Assembly: GCA_004151065.3 (NCBI GenBank)
Contig: NWUY0300051614.1
Location: forward strand, 17,695 to 28,609
Source of the DNA: Larix sibirica
Lineage: Eukaryota > Streptophyta > Pinopsida > Pinales > Pinaceae
Length of the DNA: 10,915 nucleotides
Direction: 5' to 3'
Shown here: piece by piece, positions 7,903 through 10,915 of the stretch
Numbering within the stretch: the stretch's first letter is position 1
Layout: every line of letters starts with the position of its first letter
The notes under the pieces: generated by a model
Seen by the model: the letters and a program-made list of their open reading frames with translations, nothing else
What the model was told of the DNA's origin: nothing
Databases searched by the model: none
Made by a program: the position numbers and the translations under genes

Positions 7903-8690
7903 TTTAGATTAAGATGATTAGGGACAAGAATCTCTAACATGAATAGGCGATGGATGGATGTAATGAACAACGAGATTTCTCCAACGTGATGATACAAAAT
8001 GGATGCCTCTCTTCTCTAGAGCATCTCATTTCTTTTTATGAGTGATTGAGATAGTTGCAGATGGTTATAATTTCATTTAGAAAGTTACAATCGAGACTAA
8101 AATTGTCCAAAATTGTCATAACTTGCCATCTTTTCGAATTTTTATATTTGTTGCTAATTTTTTGAGACCCACATGCCTTTCTCAAAGACAACTCGTGTGC
8201 ACACACCTTGGTAGTTGAAAGGGCCTATGTAGCCTCCTTTGTGGTTGCAACTTTGACAATTCAAAAGGAAATGAGTTGGGATCTCATTTTAGGGATGTGG
8301 ACCATCATATGGAGTGAAATTATGGGCTCTTCCAATCTTAGAAGTTCATTTTTGTGAACAATTAGAGACAATTAGGTGTCGTCTTTTGGGGTAATTTTTT
8401 CATGAACAAGGAAGTTCCAATTTTTACTACAATAATCCTTCAAAGAAAGTATAAATGAACATGAATCTGAAATATAATTGGACCACATACGTATCTTTGC
8501 TATGGGTGTGCATTCCCACAACATTAAACACCAACCATGTATTGAAAACACTCAGGTGTTGGTTGCAGTGGATAACTACTCTAAATGAAAGTTTAGAAAG
8601 GCCATTCAAAGTGTTAAACACCTTAATAATATAAATAGGAATGGTGAATGAGTGCTTAGCAACAATTGGATAACATTACTCCAACAAAGA
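7903..8690. other. No gene recognised; possible LTR remainder or flank
   Basis: This stretch follows the tentative outer LTR edge. Open frames are short and without recognisable motifs, including a 64-codon minus-strand frame at 8427-8621. If the LTR is longer than 594 bp, its U3 part would lie here. Nothing else is seen. Confidence 0.4.
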
Positions 8691-8899
8691 ATACATGATA
8701 GATACTCTAATAATGACAACTATATTAATAAATACACTAATATCAATAATAACGATAACAATAATATATATGCTAATAATAAAAAGATTATATAAATAAA
8801 AACAATACCAATAGTTATACCAATAATATTACAATATTAATTTATAATAACTATCATTATAATAATAATTACAATGATATTATAGTAACAACAACAATG
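8691..8899. repeat. Low-complexity A/T-rich tract with AAT/ATA/AAC triplets
   Basis: The tract is built almost wholly from AATAAT, ATATTA, AACAAT and similar triplets, with few G residues and no strict period. It resembles an aged trinucleotide microsatellite. No coding signal. Confidence 0.7.
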
Positions 8900-8935
8900 T
8901 GATTTCCATTGTTATATGAAACATATTAATAACCA

Positions 8936-9513
8936 AGGATATGAAATTCTCTTACTCAACTCTCATATCCTAATAAAAAACTTCTCTAGGCTTTAAAAAA
9001 GTTGAAAAAAAATCAGCATGGGTTACTTATCAAATTATTACGAATAATCTTGAAAAGTGCAAAAGTTTGTATGGCATAGTTAACTCGAATCTTGGAATAG
9101 TAAAGGCATCCAAAAAAAATCATTCTTTTGGAGTGTCCTTTGCCTCCAAGCTATAATTAGGTGCCCCTTTTAGTATGATTTTCACTTCCATGGCTTGGCA
9201 TCAACTTGTTGGGCCTATTGCTCACCTCACACTCTAGTTATTGGGTGACTTAACATTGGAGTATAGTGATTCTCTAACTCAACGATTTGGTTTTTTAAAG
9301 AGATCATCTTTCTTTTTTACCTGTATGTATGAGAAGAGTCCCCCACAAAACACTCACTCAATTTTAGAGGTAAGCAAGATAGCTATGCTAATATATTTCC
9401 TTTAAAAGTAAAATTGCTTACCTTGGATGCAAGCTACCTCTCTTATTCAACAATTTGGCATTAAAAGCATAAAGTTAGTGTTTTATCTATTTCCAGGCTA
9501 TGACATAGTGGTT
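8936..9513. other. No gene recognised
   Basis: AT-rich DNA with homopolymer runs (AAAAAAAATC near 9005 and 9113). Short phrases recur loosely, such as CTCTAACTCAACGATTTGG near 9272 and CTTATTCAACAATTTGG near 9440, and related strings occur to the right near 9860 and 9950. This may be a diverged repeat family, but no unit length could be fixed. Confidence 0.4.
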
Positions 9514-9726
9514 TTAGTAATTATTCTTGGATGGCACACACCTCTCCATTTCAAACATTGGCATCAAGAAATCTAACAGTGATTGGAAACAATAGGTTTC
9601 ACCCAACAAATCTATAAGCAAGTACTCCAACCTAGTGATGGGTATTAATTCCTCTAACTTACTAATTTTTCCAACATCAAATGGCAATAAGACTCTCAAA
9701 CTCAATGATTCAACCTCAAGGAGTCA
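9514..9726 (-). pseudogene. Possible leucine-rich-repeat fragment (weak)
   Basis: From a TGA at about 9727 the minus-strand frame stays open to 9514. It reads LLEVESLSLRVLLPFDVGKI, then SKLEELIPITRLEYLLIDLL and, further on, QSLLDFLMP. The spacing of Leu residues with LP-x-D-x-GK-x-SKLEEL resembles repeats of plant NB-LRR resistance proteins (about 23-residue units). There is no NB-ARC motif, no ATG start and no clear further repeat on either side, so it may be chance in Leu-rich AT-biased translation. If real, it is a short orphan piece of a resistance-type gene. Confidence 0.2.
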
Positions 9727-10060
9727 AGCTAAGAATTGTCATTTATGTAAAAGGAAAGTGCATTTTACCTTCTATTCTCAATGAAATTTTCCAACAAACC
9801 TAATTGTTGGCCTTAGGTGATAGTGTGACACTTTACTTCAGTAATTTGGAATCTTATCCTCTAAATTCGACAATTTACTTATCCTTACATGGAGAGAATC
9901 ATTCAAATAAAAAATTATTGAATTGGAGTGCTTACATTTCGAGAAAACCCAACAATTTACTTTTAGGGCCTCAACTCAATGAATTCCTTATATTTGTTTC
10001 CGATTAATGTTATTTTTCATCCTTAATTGACTAGATTCATTATATCTCTAATGTAAGTGA
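9727..10060. other. No gene recognised; one short open stretch
   Basis: A plus-strand frame (9804-10007, 67 codons) is open but begins at TTG rather than ATG, follows a TAA directly, and shows no motif. It could be an upstream, frameshifted part of the degenerate frame that starts at 10061. That is only suggested by its position. Confidence 0.3.
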
Positions 10061-10906
10061 GCTTTTACATGGTTTTCTAAGCTTCTATTGCATTTTGTGA
10101 ACTTTTTAAGGTTGTTTGGGCTTGTAGACAAGTCACTTCACTCACCTGAGCTAATGCACAGAGATCATCCTTGGATCATAATCATCATTTAATTCATTAA
10201 ATTTTTCCTTTTTATGTTTCCGTACCTTCAACGCTTTGAAAATCAATAGGAGTGGATTTTATTGCATGCTTGCAAATTATTGTTATCAGTGAACCATAGA
10301 TATTCAAGTTTGTACCATGGATATGGAGGTGTTCTTCCTCCACTTGAGGTAACAGAGACATTGAAGGTTGGTTTGAGATCCATTGTGGACATAAATTCCA
10401 TTCATAAGGATTATATGGTTAAGGTGTCTCCTATTTATAAAGAAGCAAGTCAAGAGGAGTTGTTTTTGTGCGTCAATGTTATTTGGAGCTTGGTTTGGAA
10501 TGTTGTTGTTGTATTGTAAGACTTAAAATCTCAAGCATGTGATATCATCAATTGTTTCAATTTCATGGGAATACACAAGATTTATAAGTTCTTATTTCCC
10601 ATATTTTGCTTCAATGGATCATGGGTATAAATTTTCATGCAAGAGCATGATGTGAATAAGAGAGTTAGTTAATGGTGGATCCAATACAAGCCTTTTAAGA
10701 GTACTAATAATAAAGTATACAATGCCAATAATTTGTTGGATGAAGTGAGGGAGATGGAAGTAATTATGAACTCGATGGATGGATTGTCAAATACTGAACA
10801 TATAAGGGTGAGATGGGAAAACATAATTTTAAGTAGTCCCATTGGCACTCTACAAACACTAGTACAAAATGAGAAATTAATGACTAAAAAAATGACTAAA
10901 ATTTGA
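10061..10906 (+). pseudogene. Unrecognised degenerate protein-coding frame, about 282 codons
   Basis: One plus-strand frame runs from after a TGA (10058-10060) to a TGA at 10904-10906 with only five internal stops: TAA 10190, TAG 10247, TAA 10517, TAA 10628 and TAA 10670. Random frames in DNA this AT-rich would carry roughly one stop per 15-20 codons, so this is far more open than expected. The longest clean piece (10250-10516, 89 codons) includes LPPLEVTETLKVGLRSIVDI, KDYMVKVSPIYKEASQEELF and LCVNVIW. The last piece (10673-10903, 77 codons) includes WWIQYKPF, NLLDEVREMEVIMNSMDGL and RVRWENIILSSPIGTLQTL, with a charged, possibly helical middle. An ATG at 10214 begins MFPYLQRFENQ before the TAG. 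Composition is protein-like (Trp, Cys, charged residues). I do not recognise the family. A decayed host gene, another mobile element or an old viral insertion are all possible; no diagnostic motif decides. Confidence 0.5.
10857..10884. repeat. Right arm of the 28-nt inverted match
   Basis: Partner of positions 1-28. It lies inside the last codons of the degenerate plus-strand frame that ends at 10906. Read in the frame used on each strand, both arms spell Leu-Val-Gln-Asn-Glu followed by Arg or Lys. Confidence 0.4.
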
Positions 10907-10912
10907 CTATAA
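10880..10912. repeat. Short ~12-bp tandem repeat (ATGACTAAAA-like)
   Basis: ATGACTAAAAA (10880), ATGACTAAAAT (10892) and a decayed TTGACTATAAA (10903) follow each other at about 12-bp intervals. They cover the end of the degenerate plus-strand frame, and its stop codon lies in the third copy. Confidence 0.5.
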
Positions 10913-10915
10913 ACG

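Noticed and set aside
8427-8621. 64-codon minus-strand frame
   Set aside because: Short, isolated, no recognisable domain, and in DNA where such frames arise by chance.
8691-8899. CRISPR-like or satellite array
   Set aside because: No fixed repeat and spacer pattern; only low-complexity A/T triplets.
9804-10007. 67-codon plus-strand frame as an independent gene
   Set aside because: No ATG start, directly preceded by a stop, no motif. Kept only as a possible upstream relic of the 10061-10906 frame.
10061-10906. Naming the degenerate right-hand frame as an endogenous viral protein
   Set aside because: The idea came up because the text is unfamiliar and protein-like, but no diagnostic polymerase, capsid or movement-protein motif is visible, so no viral family can be supported.

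Overview
The window looks like a piece of a large, repeat-rich plant nuclear genome, AT-rich by eye. This rests on one long, decayed plant-type Ty3/gypsy LTR retrotransposon on the minus strand. It has recognisable gag, protease, reverse transcriptase and RNase H relics, plus a primer-binding-site-like motif. A seed plant with a big genome (possibly a gymnosperm) is a guess from the style of the element. No intact host gene, bacterial operon, CRISPR array, tRNA or rRNA was seen.

Layout, following the element 5'->3' on the minus strand (right to left). A candidate 5' LTR lies at 7309-7902; its inner edge is well placed and its outer edge is tentative. A degenerate primer-binding site follows at 7287-7304. 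Next is a long leader (5504-7286) containing a ~65-bp tandem repeat. Gag (5503-3377) has a long N-terminal extension with a ~23-codon tandem repeat, then a recognisable retrotransposon gag core. Pol (3376-1) holds a damaged zinc knuckle, protease, linker, reverse transcriptase, RNase H-like region and the run-up to integrase. Integrase and the second LTR lie beyond the left edge. The frame changes several times, stops interrupt every domain, and the protease triad, the Tyr of the RT Y-x-D-D box and the first zinc-knuckle Cys are lost. This copy cannot encode working proteins.

Right of the candidate LTR (7903-10915) nothing is firmly identifiable. There is a low-complexity A/T stretch (8691-8899) and a weak leucine-rich-repeat-like fragment on the minus strand (9514-9726). 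The most interesting object is a plus-strand reading frame of about 282 codons (10061-10906) broken by only five stops, which reads like a decayed protein I do not recognise. The two window ends share an inverted 28-nt match (25 identical).

Nothing here works as a pathway. Before decay, the retroelement parts would have formed one transcription unit: LTR promoter, tRNA-primed reverse transcription, gag particle, pol enzymes.
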